From NCBI GenBank assembly GCA_963930655.1, contig OZ005616.1, positions 24,130,922-24,194,921 on the forward strand: a stretch of DNA of 64,000 nt, read 5' to 3'. Below the pieces are notes generated by a model. The model was not told where the DNA came from and ran no database searches. It was given only the letters and a program-made list of their open reading frames with translations. The position numbers and the translations under genes were made by a program. Of this stretch, positions 23,065-33,827 are shown one piece after another (position 1 is the stretch's first letter; the number at the start of each line of letters is the position of its first letter). Source of the stretch: Myrica gale. Taxonomy: Eukaryota; Streptophyta; Magnoliopsida; Fagales; Myricaceae.

Positions 23065-23875
23065 AAAAAATTACTTTTCGATTAAATTGACAAAAAAAAT
23101 TAATTGACAATACGAAATATCTGAAATCAATAGTTGTTAAGTGAAATGTGACAAAAATAATAGTTGAAAGTGAAAGTAAAGACTGACAACATTCTCATAT
23201 TTAAAGTGTGGTAAGTGTATATATCATTTAATAAAAATATAATAGTCTAAAAGTCAAATTTCCTGCATTGGCTCATGTCTATGTGGCATCAAAGATCGTC
23301 CACATTCAAGCAAAACTCTATTAATATTAGCCCGAAAAAATATTTATTATAACCCACTACGATATTGGCGGAGTCCTATGTGGATGTGACAAGGGCTAAA
23401 AAAGAAAGAAAAAAATATATATCATGATTTTCTTCAACGCAATACATGAATGAGAGGAGATATCCGAATAATTATTCCTTATGAGCATTAGTAGATTCTA
23501 AAGATGGTCAGTTGTCTCATCTCTTATCATATTTTTTATATCTCGAAACCTAATTAGTTTTCTGCTTTAGTGGGTTATGATCTACAGAATAAACTCAACC
23601 TAATCATTAATCATGTTACCTTTGCTGATCCACTTGCAACAACTACCACATGATAATATCACTTCTTTTTAAGAGAGAGTGAATATAAATTTTCATTGCT
23701 TACAAAAAAATATAAATTTTCATGAAGTATAAATATATTATTACATTAGGGACATAGCTAATGCCAAGGGATTTATAGTATGAGCGTAAATGAAAATTGA
23801 AGACAATTGTGTTTCCGAGTAAAAATTTTGGTTTATAAAATAATCTTTAATTTTGTATTAAATTATTTTTTCAGT
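23065..23875. other. AT-rich intergenic sequence
   Basis: Sequence between the Pack-MULE-like element and the solo LTR. No gene or clear repeat ends are seen. Confidence 0.4.
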
Positions 23876-23880
23876 ACAAT

Positions 23881-25984
23881 TGTCACGCCCTGTGCTGGTA
23901 TTTACCCTTTCGGCTCACGTATAGTAATCGCATGCACAAAGTTTGGGGATTACCGCACAATAAAAACTCTTAGGATCGCTTGAATGTCCTCAAAATTACT
24001 TAACGGATGGTTTAATTAAAAAGATTACTGATAAAAGAAAGGCCGTAAAACTGTTTAGAAACTTTGAACAAAATAAATTAACGATTTACAAACAAGAATG
24101 ACAAAAGTCTTCAAAATATCGTATCATAATCATATGCATTTATTTTAGAAAAATTTCATAACAAATTATTTTAAAAACTGATTTATATCGGAAAGAGATT
24201 AAAAAGGAGAACACCTTATAATAAGAAATCAACATAAAAACTTCCTTTAAACGATCACGGTTTGATACAAAAGGTTCATTACAAACAAATAGGCCCAGGT
24301 TATACAAAATTCTATAGTCCTCCTAGCCTATACAACTGTGTTACAGAGAATCAAAAACAATTTTAAAACACCTTCATCAAACAAAGAAACAACGAAATGA
24401 GTATGAACTTCAAGATTCATGATCTGCTCACTTATAAACGTCAGCTTCTGACAGATCCGATGTCCGCAGCAGTTCATACAAAAGATTAAACAGATAAAGG
24501 GGTGAGTCCTGATGACTCAGTAAGGGGGAAAGGGAACATTTTATGAACAATTATAATAGGATGCCAATCATACGAATTAAGCATTGATAATCATAAATAG
24601 ATTAACCATAGTATGATCGATGCAATGCAGGGATGATGCATATGTTTCCCAGTTCTTTCTCTTTCTTTCTTCTCTCGCACTGTCATTTTCTTCACAGTAT
24701 ACGTTAAGTATGCATGTCTCATGTCAACGCCCATTCATATCATTCATGATATGCAACACCTTAACCATACATGAACATCAAATATTCCTTTCTTTTTCGC
24801 TTCGATAGAGGTGTCCTTTCATTGTTTTGTTATATCCCCTAGAGTAGGGTTGTGCGTCCCCTCCCCTTCTATGGGACTGTCCCGTGCTTCGGCACCAGGA
24901 CTCTGTCAAGCGAATATTGTTACATTGCCAGGGATACCAACCACTATCCTTTCAGTTGTGGCTTGCACTATCCCACTGTCATCGGTATCGTCACCATTTC
25001 GTATGACCACCTCGGGGTATGAGTTTCATTCCGGTCATTTCGTTATTACAATCCCTATACCCATGACATGCTCCATGACGAGATGATGCAACATAAATCA
25101 TATGCCTCATTGAAAATCAAGTAATCATAAATTCCATGGATAATGCAATATAATCAAAACATACTTAAGTAATCAAATATTTGCATAGATCTCATATACC
25201 AACTGTCATATATATCAAAATCAGGCAACCTAAGTTCACAGTAACTTTTCTTCATCCATACTGGCTGGGCTTAGTCTTTACTAAAAACTACATGTTGTAA
25301 TAGGCAAGTCCAACAACTTATAACATTTAAATTATTTTATTTTATCTCTAATCTCACTAAGCACAAGATTTGAGGGCACTTGACTATTTCAAAAATAAAA
25401 CTCCCTGGCCATATAAAAGAAAGGTCTTCCCAGGCATTAAAACAGACTTCCCGAGCATATAAAAATTTCACCCGGCATTCAAAAACAGTCTTCCCGGGCA
25501 TATAGCATTTTTATGTGTTCCCCGATCATTTTCAAAAGAGTTTCTTGGTCTTATAGAAAAACAAAACTTCACCGGGCATATAAAAGAACTACCCAACCCT
25601 TTTTTTTTAAAAAAAAAAATACGCTTTCCGGGTTTTAAAAAAAAACCACCCGGTCTTTTTAAAATAAATCTTCCCGGGTCTTAAATAAAAGGTCTTTCCG
25701 GGTCTTTTTAAAACTGACCTCCCGGGTTTCTTTTAAAACAGACCTACCCAAGTCATTAAATAAAGGACCTACCCGGTCTTTTAAAAAAAAAAAAGACTTC
25801 CCGGTCTTTTATAAAATACTTACCTGGATAAAGACCTAATCGGGAATATAAAGAAAAAGAAACCTCTTCCCGGGCATTTTAAAAACAGTCACCTAGGTAT
25901 TTAAAAAAAAACAGCCTTCTTCCCTGGCATTTCATAAATCAGCCTTCCCGGTCATTTTTAAAATATAACTTCTCGGCCTTTTGA
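23881..25984 (+). mobile_element. 5' part of a split solo LTR (half A)
   Basis: Starts TGTCACGCCC right after ACAAT (23876-23880). It aligns by eye with the start of the intact solo LTR at 59018: TGTCACGCCCTG, 'gaggtgtcctttc', 'agtagggttgtgc', 'gggactgtcccgtgct', 'ggcaccagga', 'ggataccaaccact' and 'gtccaacaactta' occur in both in the same order. From 25380 it is a degenerate tandem array of roughly 35-40-bp units built on 'cttcccggg-cat-ttaaaa'. It ends abruptly at 25984, where Smr exon sequence begins. The missing 3' part is at 30759-32592 in inverted orientation. Confidence 0.82.
25380..25976. repeat. Degenerate CCCGGG/TTTTAAAA minisatellite inside the LTR
   Basis: About fifteen units of 'ttcccgggtcttttaaaa' type, alternating a CCCGG core with an A/T run. 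Related motifs occur in half B (32515-32590 and 31080-31420) and more diffusely in the intact LTR at 61.8-62.1 kb. Confidence 0.75.
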
Positions 25985-25992
25985 CGAATGCC
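25977..25992 (+). other. hAT excision footprint joining LTR and Smr exon
   Basis: CCTTTTGA (25977-25984) is directly followed by CGAATGCC (25985-25992). The second 8-mer is repeated in complement at 27558-27565 next to the end of hAT copy 1. The first differs by its last base from CCTTTTGT, whose complement ACAAAAGG (32585-32592) borders hAT copy 2. Loss of everything between two target duplications with a base at the joint changed to its complement is the known footprint of hAT excision in plants. Confidence 0.8.
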
Positions 25993-26321
25993 CCTTCTCA
26001 AGGTGTTTGGTCGGGAAACACCTTGAGCCTTGCCGATCTGAGCTCTACTCATGTGGACTCTCTCCAACACAGCAGCGAGGAATTGGGGGAAAACATTGCT
26101 GTCGGGAAAGATCTTTCCGATGATGATAAATTGATTTTGGAGCGATTGAAGTCTGTTCCTGTTGAGCCTGAGTGGGAAGAGGATGACCTCTACTTGATCC
26201 ATAGAAAAGAAGCGTTGAAAATGATGAGGTACACGCAAGTGGGGTACCATGTACTTGCATGATAAGAATGAAGTCTTGTTGAGTTTTATACCGCTTCAGA
26301 GGTCACACATATGCTTCTCTG

Positions 26322-27557
26322 TAAAGGCGGATCCAGGGGGGTGCGGCCCTGGGCGGCCGCCCCCCATTGGATTGGCCAAAAATATTTTTATTTGTAAAAA
26401 ATTAATTTTTTTGTTATTTTTTATTATAAGTTGATATGGGCTTATGGAGCCCGATCCCCATAGGCCCAGGCCAACCTTGGTTTTAAGCTTGCATGACCTG
26501 ATTTTAAGTGTGTATTAATTGCCTCTACTTCCAGTAACCTCGGCCGGTTAAAGGTGTTAGAGAAATCGTCAGATCGTTTTTACTTGGCAAAGCCTCTTTA
26601 TTACTTCTTTCTTTTAGTTTTTAAAGTATATTTTATTTGGATTGCAAGATTTGACAATTTGATATTTGCATCTTAATTGGACATTGTGAGGCAACTAGTG
26701 CTTTGATCAAACCTAATTAATGTCTTTGCAGTTGAATACTAACGATGGTAAATCCCCTGGTAGCCTATAGGACACTGCCAATTTATTGAAAAATTTGAGC
26801 AATTTATAGTTAACCGCAAATTTTCCATACTATTATAGGAATTATAATGCAATACTTCTCAGTTATTTTTGTCCATACTATTTTTGTAGTACTTGATACT
26901 GAAAATTCTAGTGTATATCCCCCTTGACTCTCAGCTCTCTCTTAATCTCATTATTTAGATTTTTGACTGTTTCAATTTTTGCAAGATACTCGAGATTTTA
27001 CACTTGAAAATTGCTGGACCTCCGACCCCTAGTATCTCCCTCTATCCAAGATTCTCTCTCTACAATTCAGTAGAAAAATTCATTTATTTAGTATGCTAAA
27101 AATGATTTAGGGTTTGAAATTTTGTGAGTTGTGAAATTGTTGGAGGATGAGATTGAATTGGTTTGGATATCTTAGGGCTATAGAGGTTTCTACCTAGAAA
27201 TTTCTAATTTTTTCTAATTTTTTTCGAAAATAAATAGAAGCCCACTCATATTTTTGGGTCCCGAATTAATTATTTAGCTGGTTTTTGTTTGTTTAGGATT
27301 TTTCATGCCCTTGAATTTCGGTGGAGTTCCTGCTGCTCAAACTAACATTTTATTATATATATAAGATGCAAATTAGTAGGATCTAATTGCCACTTTCAGT
27401 CTTAGCAAATAGTATATACGTGTATTTTAATGCTTTTTAATCCTTAATTTTTGATATTTTAATTCTAAGACATTTTTTACATTACGTTGGAATTTTTTTT
27501 TGTCATTTCGTCTTATGTGTTCGACCCCCTTCAAATTGGATCCTGGATCCGCCACTG
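26322..27557 (+). mobile_element. Non-autonomous hAT element, copy 1
   Basis: 1236 bp from TAAAGGCGGATCCAGG to CCTGGATCCGCCACTG. The right end read inward is CAGTGGCGGATCC, so the ends are inverted repeats of a common plant hAT type. No reading frame of note, hence non-autonomous. It differs from copy 2 at about seven sites over the aligned length, mostly single-base changes and one-base length differences in homopolymers. Left flank CTTCTCTG; right flank GGCATTCG (complement of CGAATGCC). Confidence 0.9.
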
Positions 27558-28049
27558 GGCATTCGATTCCGCAATGCGTGTTAGTGCACTATGTTCAAGG
27601 GTATAATTATTTGGGACCATTGATTCCAATAAAGCGGAGGCAATATCCAAATTATCACCCGCAGCTGCCAAGACATCGTGAACCAAGCTATTGTCGGCCC
27701 AAGGGTGCAGTTCTTTGAGCTTCTCAACGACCAAAGCACGGTCATTTCGCTCGTCCAACTTATTGCTACATTGCCTGCTGGAATGACCGACTAGTGGTGT
27801 TGACTTGTTGTATTTCCAATTATCTCGAGAAGGGAGGAGAAGAGAGGAGAAACGTTTAGTATTGGTCAGAGAGGTTTGAGGATGGACCAGAGGGGTAAGA
27901 GAGCTTGCTATAGCTGGGAAAGGGTCGGCTTGCCCGAGAAGATCAGGTTCAAGCCCTTGTTTCTGTCGGTACTTGAGGTCAAACGCCGCCCAACCAGGAG
28001 ATTTACCCCTACCCCGCGACATCCTAGTAATACGAATATGCCGTTCCAA
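27558..28049 (-). pseudogene. Smr-domain protein gene, first coding block with start codon, inverted
   Basis: An open minus-strand frame from ATG 28049 (or the second Met at 28022, MSRGRGKSPGW, the better family start) runs through PGWAAFDLKYRQKQGLEP, PFSS-like LLPS patches and a CUE-type helix bundle (LVVEKLKELHPWADNSLV, AGDNLDIASALLESM). It stops matching at ESNA, exactly where hAT copy 1 begins (27557). The last eight bases, CGAATGCC on the minus strand, are the same eight with which the exon at 25985 starts. Leaving out that duplicate, 484 nt here plus 244, 410, 70 and 64 nt of the plus-strand exons make 1272 nt, 424 codons in frame. The block keeps its own upstream sequence (28050 onward) and could be transcribed into the hAT, giving about 165 residues plus 8 from the element. 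Confidence 0.9.
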
Positions 28050-28882
28050 ACAGATACAGATCCGTTAAAAACGGGATATTTAGATAAGAGCAGGTAAATA
28101 AAAGAAGGGCGCCGTGGATTTATATCGAGACAATCGGTGGAGCTTTTTTCGATCTTATTCTTCTTGGCCTTTAAGGAGGGCGCTATTTTGGAAGACCGGA
28201 AACCAAGGCGTCAGTCGATCAAACGGCTGACATATCAAAGCTTCTTCTTCTTCTTCTTGGTGCAGATACTTCGCTCCCACGCGCTCCCACGAACCGATTC
28301 TGTATCTTTTATCCATATAATCTTCAGCAAGAAGGAGATAGAAACGAATTCTCTCAGAAACGACAGTGATCGCTGAAAGGGCAAGAACAAACGGGGTTGG
28401 ACTTGGGAGTCTTGGGTGATGTCCGTGTTCTTGATTTTGCCCGAATTCGCATTCAATTAAAAATACAATCTCACCATCTAGAAAAAAAAAATACAATCCC
28501 ACCTAACATAATTTTTTTTTTTGAGGATATTGTACTGTAGTTTCCGATTTTGCCCTGGACATAGTTATACATAATTACCAAAATACCCTCCATTCATGCT
28601 TACATACATCAAAACCGAAGGGTAAAATAGATTTTTAAAGGGCGATTTGATCATTTGCCCCCCTCCCCCTGCGTGCGGCTTGCAAGCATGTCAGATTGTC
28701 ACCTGCGTGAGTGACTTTTGTCAGCATGTAGCCTACAAGCTTGTCATTTTCCTAACTGATTTACGTTTCAAATGTTTGTCGTTTTCTTACCTTTTTTTTT
28801 TTATTTCTTTGTCACCTTTTTTTTATGTTTCAAATGTTTGTCATTTTTTAACTTTTTTTATATACCTTTTAAATAATCAACT
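28050..28882 (-). promoter_or_regulatory. Displaced promoter/leader region of the Smr gene
   Basis: Sequence directly upstream of the Smr start codon on the minus strand, with CT-rich runs (about 28240-28258) typical of plant leaders. No TATA box was pinned down. From about 28500 it becomes AT-rich with a duplicated 'gtttcaaatgtttgtc' segment (about 28767 and 28828). The assignment rests on position only. Confidence 0.4.
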
Positions 28883-28891
28883 TTTAATAAA

Positions 28892-29122
28892 GGGATAAAT
28901 GTAAAATCAGTCCTTGTGCTATACGTAAAAATCGATTTAGTCTCTGTGATATGAAAATCATCGATTTAGTCCCTGTGATTCTATTTCGTTTGTTATTGGT
29001 CCTCAATCAGGGACTAATTTTATCACTTTCTGAAATTACAGGGACTAAATCGATGATTTTCATATCATAGGGACTAAATCGATTTTTGCGTATAGTACAG
29101 GGACCAATTTTGCATTTATCCC
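28892..29122. mobile_element. Foldback MITE of MULE type, 231 bp
   Basis: Begins GGGATAAATGTAAAATCAGT and ends in the complement-like ...TTTTGCATTTATCCC. The two halves are inverted copies over about 95 bp, with 'gggactaaatcgat' units in both. A perfect 9-bp duplication TTTAATAAA flanks it (28883-28891 and 29123-29131), the length typical of Mutator-like insertions. Confidence 0.9.
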
Positions 29123-29131
29123 TTTAATAAA

Positions 29132-29852
29132 AAATAAATAAATTCGACATATAAAAAAATAACTTTAAAAATCATCATTAATTTGTTTACACATCAACAA
29201 TTTTTACACAAATACCAATACAACTCTAATATCACCTAAAAATTCTTAAAACACTCCAAATCCTACAAAATAGATTAACACGAACATCTCCCAAACCTTG
29301 TACAAAATTACGAGATCACCCTCCGTGTCCTACCAGTACGACGACGGGTGTCCTTTATTTGACATTTTCATCCCAAACCCAGAGTATCAAGACATATCTC
29401 AAAATAATCTTTTTGTCTTAACTCCCACAAGCAGCACAGGTTAAAATTTACGAGGCAGGTAATTATTTTTCATTTTTACCCAGACTGTACTTGTGGAGAA
29501 TTATCAACATATCATCCTGTAATGCTTTGAGGACATAAATATCGAAGGATAAAATCGAGATTTAAAAAATACATGACCTCACATGTTCATCACAATAAAC
29601 ATTCGGACATGTGAATGAATAAAATACCCTAACTGATTTATCCAACGTTAAGGCTTTGGTTGAGGGTGAAATAATCATTTCATCACACCATTTAATACTC
29701 TGCCGCATTTTCCCCCTTCCCCTACGATACCCTCGCACCTTTTCAATGTTGACATGCCTGACGTCAATCACTGGTTTGTCTTCTTCTTCTTTTCTTTTTT
29801 TTTTTCTTTTTTTTAACCGCATCAGTCACTCGTTTATCTTCATCTTCTTTTG
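29132..29852. other. AT-rich intergenic sequence inside the moved segment
   Basis: No gene recognised. CT/T-rich run at 29785-29815. It lay upstream of the Smr promoter before the rearrangement. Confidence 0.4.
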
Positions 29853-29860
29853 TTTTTTTA

Positions 29861-30256
29861 GAGGAAAATACATTTTTCACCCACAAACTACCTAGGTAGT
29901 GACACGTTGCACCTCAAACTATCATCTTTAAAATATTGCACTCTCAAACTACCAATGTTAGATACTTTGCACCCTAAACTACTTAATTTGACACTTTACA
30001 CCATCCAACTACTAATATTAAACACTTTGCACCCTCCATTTGACAATAATACCCTTGAAAAATTAATGAATTAACAACAATATCTTTAATATATGCAAAA
30101 TGGGTCAAGGACATTATCGTCATATTAGTCTAAAGTTTGACAAAGGGTGCAAAGTGTCAAAAATTGGTAGTTAGAGGGTGCAATGTATCAAAATTGGTAG
30201 TTTATGGTGCAAAGTGCAAAACCTATGGTAGTTGTGGGTGAAAAATGTATTTCCCC
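29861..30256. mobile_element. Foldback MITE, 396 bp
   Basis: The left end GAGGAAAATACATTTTTCAC matches the complement of the right end (GTGAAAAATGTATTTCCCC). 'caaactacc' and 'ggtagtt' units, with 'tttgcaccct' and 'agggtgcaaagtg', continue the inverted symmetry. It is flanked by TTTTTTTA on both sides (29853-29860 and 30257-30264), although T-rich flanks make that duplication weak evidence. Confidence 0.75.
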
Positions 30257-30335
30257 TTTTTTTAATACCTTTCAAATATTTATATCGTAATAAAAAATAA
30301 CAAATAAAAAGGAAATTTGAAATTATAATAAATAT

Positions 30336-30745
30336 TAGATAAATTGGCAATATGGTCACTAAGTTTATACCACGCTTACGATTTATTCACTAGATTTCAT
30401 TTTTTTACTATATGCTTATTCTATCCATACCCTTGTGACGATTTGATCATGTTGTCAAACCTCCGTCAATTCGTTTAACGGAATGCTTTGCCACGTCAAT
30501 TTTTTAACACGTCAGCGCCACACGTCAGTCATATTAATCACGTCAAATCATCATTAAATAAAATGTTGTGTTGTCTCATTTAAGGAAAATTGACAATTTG
30601 GTCATTAGGGTTATACCCTGCTGACAAAATAGTTACTACGTTTACTTTTTTAACATTTTGGTCACTAAATCCATACATCTGTGACGATATGGTCCTTTTA
30701 TCCATATTCCGTCACTACATCTAAAAAAACTGATAAGATAATTTT
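30336..30745. repeat. MULE-end-derived repeat, second locus
   Basis: A block starting AAATTGGCAATATGGTCACT, followed by a second direct copy of the terminal motif at about 30594 (GAAAATTGACAATTTGGTCA). Same family and the same doubled arrangement as 21160-21432 and the big MULE's left end. Confidence 0.7.
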
Positions 30746-30758
30746 TTATATTTATTGT

Positions 30759-32592
30759 TGTGATATCCCGAGTTGTTTGATTTATCTACATATTATTTCC
30801 TCGTGATAGTTGTTATTTACGAATTCGACATATCTATTATTTTTGCTTAAACCTTCAATTATTTACAGCTTAATGCCGAATACAATGTACGAGATTATAA
30901 TTTTGAATATTTTTCCATCATCCTTCTTTGTTTTCTCATATACATTTCTTATTTGCGTTGTCTTGTTTATGTCATTTTGTAATACCCCTCTCTCCTACCT
31001 ATGTGGCATAGTTTTTTTATATATAAAAAATAAAAAATAAAAACTATGATATATGTGTTATGTGTTAATTTATTTTAATTATTCTTTGTTTTCACCAAAT
31101 ACCTGGGCAGAGAGAAAGATCGGGCTATTTGAGGAGATGTCCCGGGGTGACAGAGAAAAAAGATCCGGGCTGGCTGAGTAAAAGTCCCGGAATGGTCGAG
31201 TGTAGCATGCCCGGCATTGGTGACACCCGAGCGCTGCTCGAGAATTTTGTGTCCCGAGCCAAGAACTCCCAGGAGTACTGAGCTCGGGATGACTGGGTTG
31301 ATGCCCTAGCCTAGACGGACTGGAAAACCCTGTTCTTGTCAAATCAACGCGCCCCGACATATTCCAGGTCTGACTTCTGCGATGACCTGGTCTAGATCCC
31401 GGGAGACTGAGTACTAAAGACCGAGTATGCTGAGCCCTGTATGCTCGGCCATTCTGAAGAGACTCACCAGATTTACTTTCCACGTGTTTTATCCATATGA
31501 AGTGCATTTAATGCCTTCTTATCCAACTGAAGTTGGACGTCTAAATGGAGGCTTGTTATTGGCTCACAGTTTGACTTACTATTTTACCATAGAGACGCGT
31601 GAATATGGGAGACTTGGTGGCTTTTTATTATTGGTTCTTAAGTGATTACAATGATTGCCTAGCCTATAATAGACCATTTAGACTGGCCAGAGGGAATTCA
31701 CTAGGGAATCACGTATAGATTACAAAGGCAGCAGATTCATACTCGGCTAAGATTAATAACGACATTAGGAGAGAAATTCTATCTGACCAAGAGAGAGAAA
31801 GGGAGGGAGAGTGACGTGAAAATCTTGTGATCAAAGGGAGATGAAACCGAAGAAAAAAAACAAAAGGGGAAGATGGTAGAGGTAATTCGGCCTGTACCCT
31901 TTCTTCCCATCAACTTTTGTCTTGACTTTCTCTAACTTTGTGTCTTGTGTCTTGATGTTTAGGTGATCGTATCCAGGGGAAAACAATACATCAACGATTA
32001 AGGTAAGGGTGATATATACTTGTTGACTTGGGGGTTTTGGGATAGTTACATACTTAGAGAAAACTAGTTATATGGGGATCACGGCTTGGACCAAGATGAA
32101 CCCGGGGTCTTTGTTTCAGGATGTTTACGTACATGAGAGGGGAGCTACAATTATATGCACTAAGTTCATGATTTTAAAGAGCCGGGGGAGTTGTTAGAAA
32201 GACTCAAGGAATTTTGTTAGAGAGGTTGGACAATTTGCATGTTGGACTTATGGTGTTTTATGGTTCTGTACATGAGCATGTTGAACTTATATTTTTTAGT
32301 GCTGATTTATAAGTACATCTAAACTGAGTATGGCACATGAATAATATGAGAATAGAAAAATTAGGAAGGCTTTTTTCATGAAAAACTTTTGTTGTCCAAA
32401 ACACCTATATGAAATATGTGAGTCTTGACCTGGAAATTTGTGAACATGTAGGTAATAATCATATTAGGCCCCAATAAAAATATCAGGGCAATCAGAGGTC
32501 GGGAGGTTATTTAACTAAGACACGAGTAGAGTCGTATTTAAAGGACTCGGGTAGTTCTTTTAAAAATGCCCGGGTAGTTCTTTTACAAAAGG
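30759..32592 (-). mobile_element. 3' part of the split solo LTR (half B), inverted
   Basis: Read on the minus strand from 32592: CCTTTTGTAAAAGAACTACC, CCCGGG units continuing the array of half A, then sequence shared with the intact LTR (GACACAAGACACAAAGTTAG, AAGACAAAAGTTG, ACAGGCCGA and a CT-rich tract), more CCCGGG motifs, and the terminus ...GGGATATCACA. The next five minus-strand bases are ACAAT (30754-30758), identical to the five bases before half A. Half B therefore belongs to the 3' end of the same LTR insertion. Confidence 0.82.
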
Positions 32593-33827
32593 CAAAGGCG
32601 GATCCAGGGGGTGCGGCCCTGGGCGGCCGCCCCCCATTGGATTGGCCAAAAATATTTTTTATTTGTAAAAAATTAATTTTTTTGTTATTTTTTATTATAA
32701 GTTGATATGGGCTTATGGAGCCCGATCCCCATAGGCCCAGGCCAACCTTGGTTTTAAGCTTGCATGACCTGATTTTAAGTGTGTATTAATTGCCTCTACT
32801 TCCAGTAACCTCGGCCGGTTAAAGGTGTTAGAGAAATCGTCAGATAGTTTTTACTTGGCAAAGCCTCTTTATTACTTCTTTTTTTAGTTTTTAAAGTATA
32901 TTTTATTTGGATTGCAAGATTTGACAATTTGATATTTGCATCTTAATTGGACATTGTGAGGCAACTAGTGCTTTGATCAAACCTAATTAATGTCTTTGCA
33001 GTTGAATACTAACGATGGTAAATCCCCTGGTAGCCTATAGGACACTGCCAATTTATTGAACAATTTGGGCAATTTATAGTTAACCGCAAATTTTCCATAC
33101 TATTATAGGAATTATAATGCAATACTTCTCAGTTATTTTTGTCCATACTATTTTTGTAGTACTTGATACTGAAAATTCTAGTGTATATCCCCCTTGACTC
33201 TCAGCTCTCTCTTAATCTCATTATTTAGATTTTTGACTGTTTCAATTTTTGCAAGATACTCGAGATTTTACACTTGAAAATTGCTGGACCTCCGACCCCT
33301 AGTATCTCCCTCTATCCAAGATTCTCTCTCTACAATTCAGTAGAAAAATTCATTTATTTAGTATGCTAAAAATGATTTAGGGTTTGAAATTTTGTGAGTT
33401 GTGAAATTGTTGGAGGATGAGATTGAATTGGTTTGGATATCTTAGGGCTATAGAGGTTTCTACCTAGAAATTTCTAATTTTTTCTAATTTTTTTCGAAAA
33501 TAAATAGAAGCCCACTCATATTTTTGGGTCCCGAATTAATTATTTAGCTGGTTTTTGTTTGTTTAGGATTTTTCATGCCCTTGAATTTCGGTGGAGTTCC
33601 TGCTGCTCAAACTAACATTTTATTATATATATAAGATGCAAATTAGTAGGATCTAATTGCCACTTTCAGTCTTAGCAAATAGTATGTACGTGTATTTTAA
33701 TGCTTTTTAATCCTTAATTTTTGATATTTTAATTCTAAGACATTTTTTACATTACGTTGGAATTTTTTTTTGTCATTTCGTCTTATGTGTTCGACCCCCT
33801 TCAAATTGGATCCTGGATCCGCCACTG
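32593..33827 (+). mobile_element. Non-autonomous hAT element, copy 2
   Basis: 1235 bp from CAAAGGCGGATCCAGG to GGATCCGCCACTG, same orientation as copy 1 and nearly identical. Left flank ACAAAAGG (32585-32592) is its own original target site inside the LTR; right flank CTTCTCTG (33828-33835) is the new insertion site in the Smr intron. Confidence 0.9.

Noticed and set aside
25380..25976. CRISPR-like regularly spaced repeats
   Set aside because: The units are contiguous and degenerate with no unique spacers, in a plant LTR.
25985..28049. Two separate paralogous Smr genes, one on each strand
   Set aside because: The pieces do not overlap in the protein. They share exactly one 8-bp site at the break, and together they make one in-frame 424-codon gene.
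31079..31645. Open frames of 72-142 codons in LTR half B
   Set aside because: They lie within the CCCGGG-type repeat sequence and have no counterpart in the intact LTR.
26322..33827. Reading the two 1.24-kb direct copies as LTRs of one retrotransposon
   Set aside because: Their ends are inverted repeats (CARWGGCGGATCC), not TG...CA. The outer duplication is 8 bp, and the space between holds host gene, promoter and unrelated repeats instead of gag/pol.
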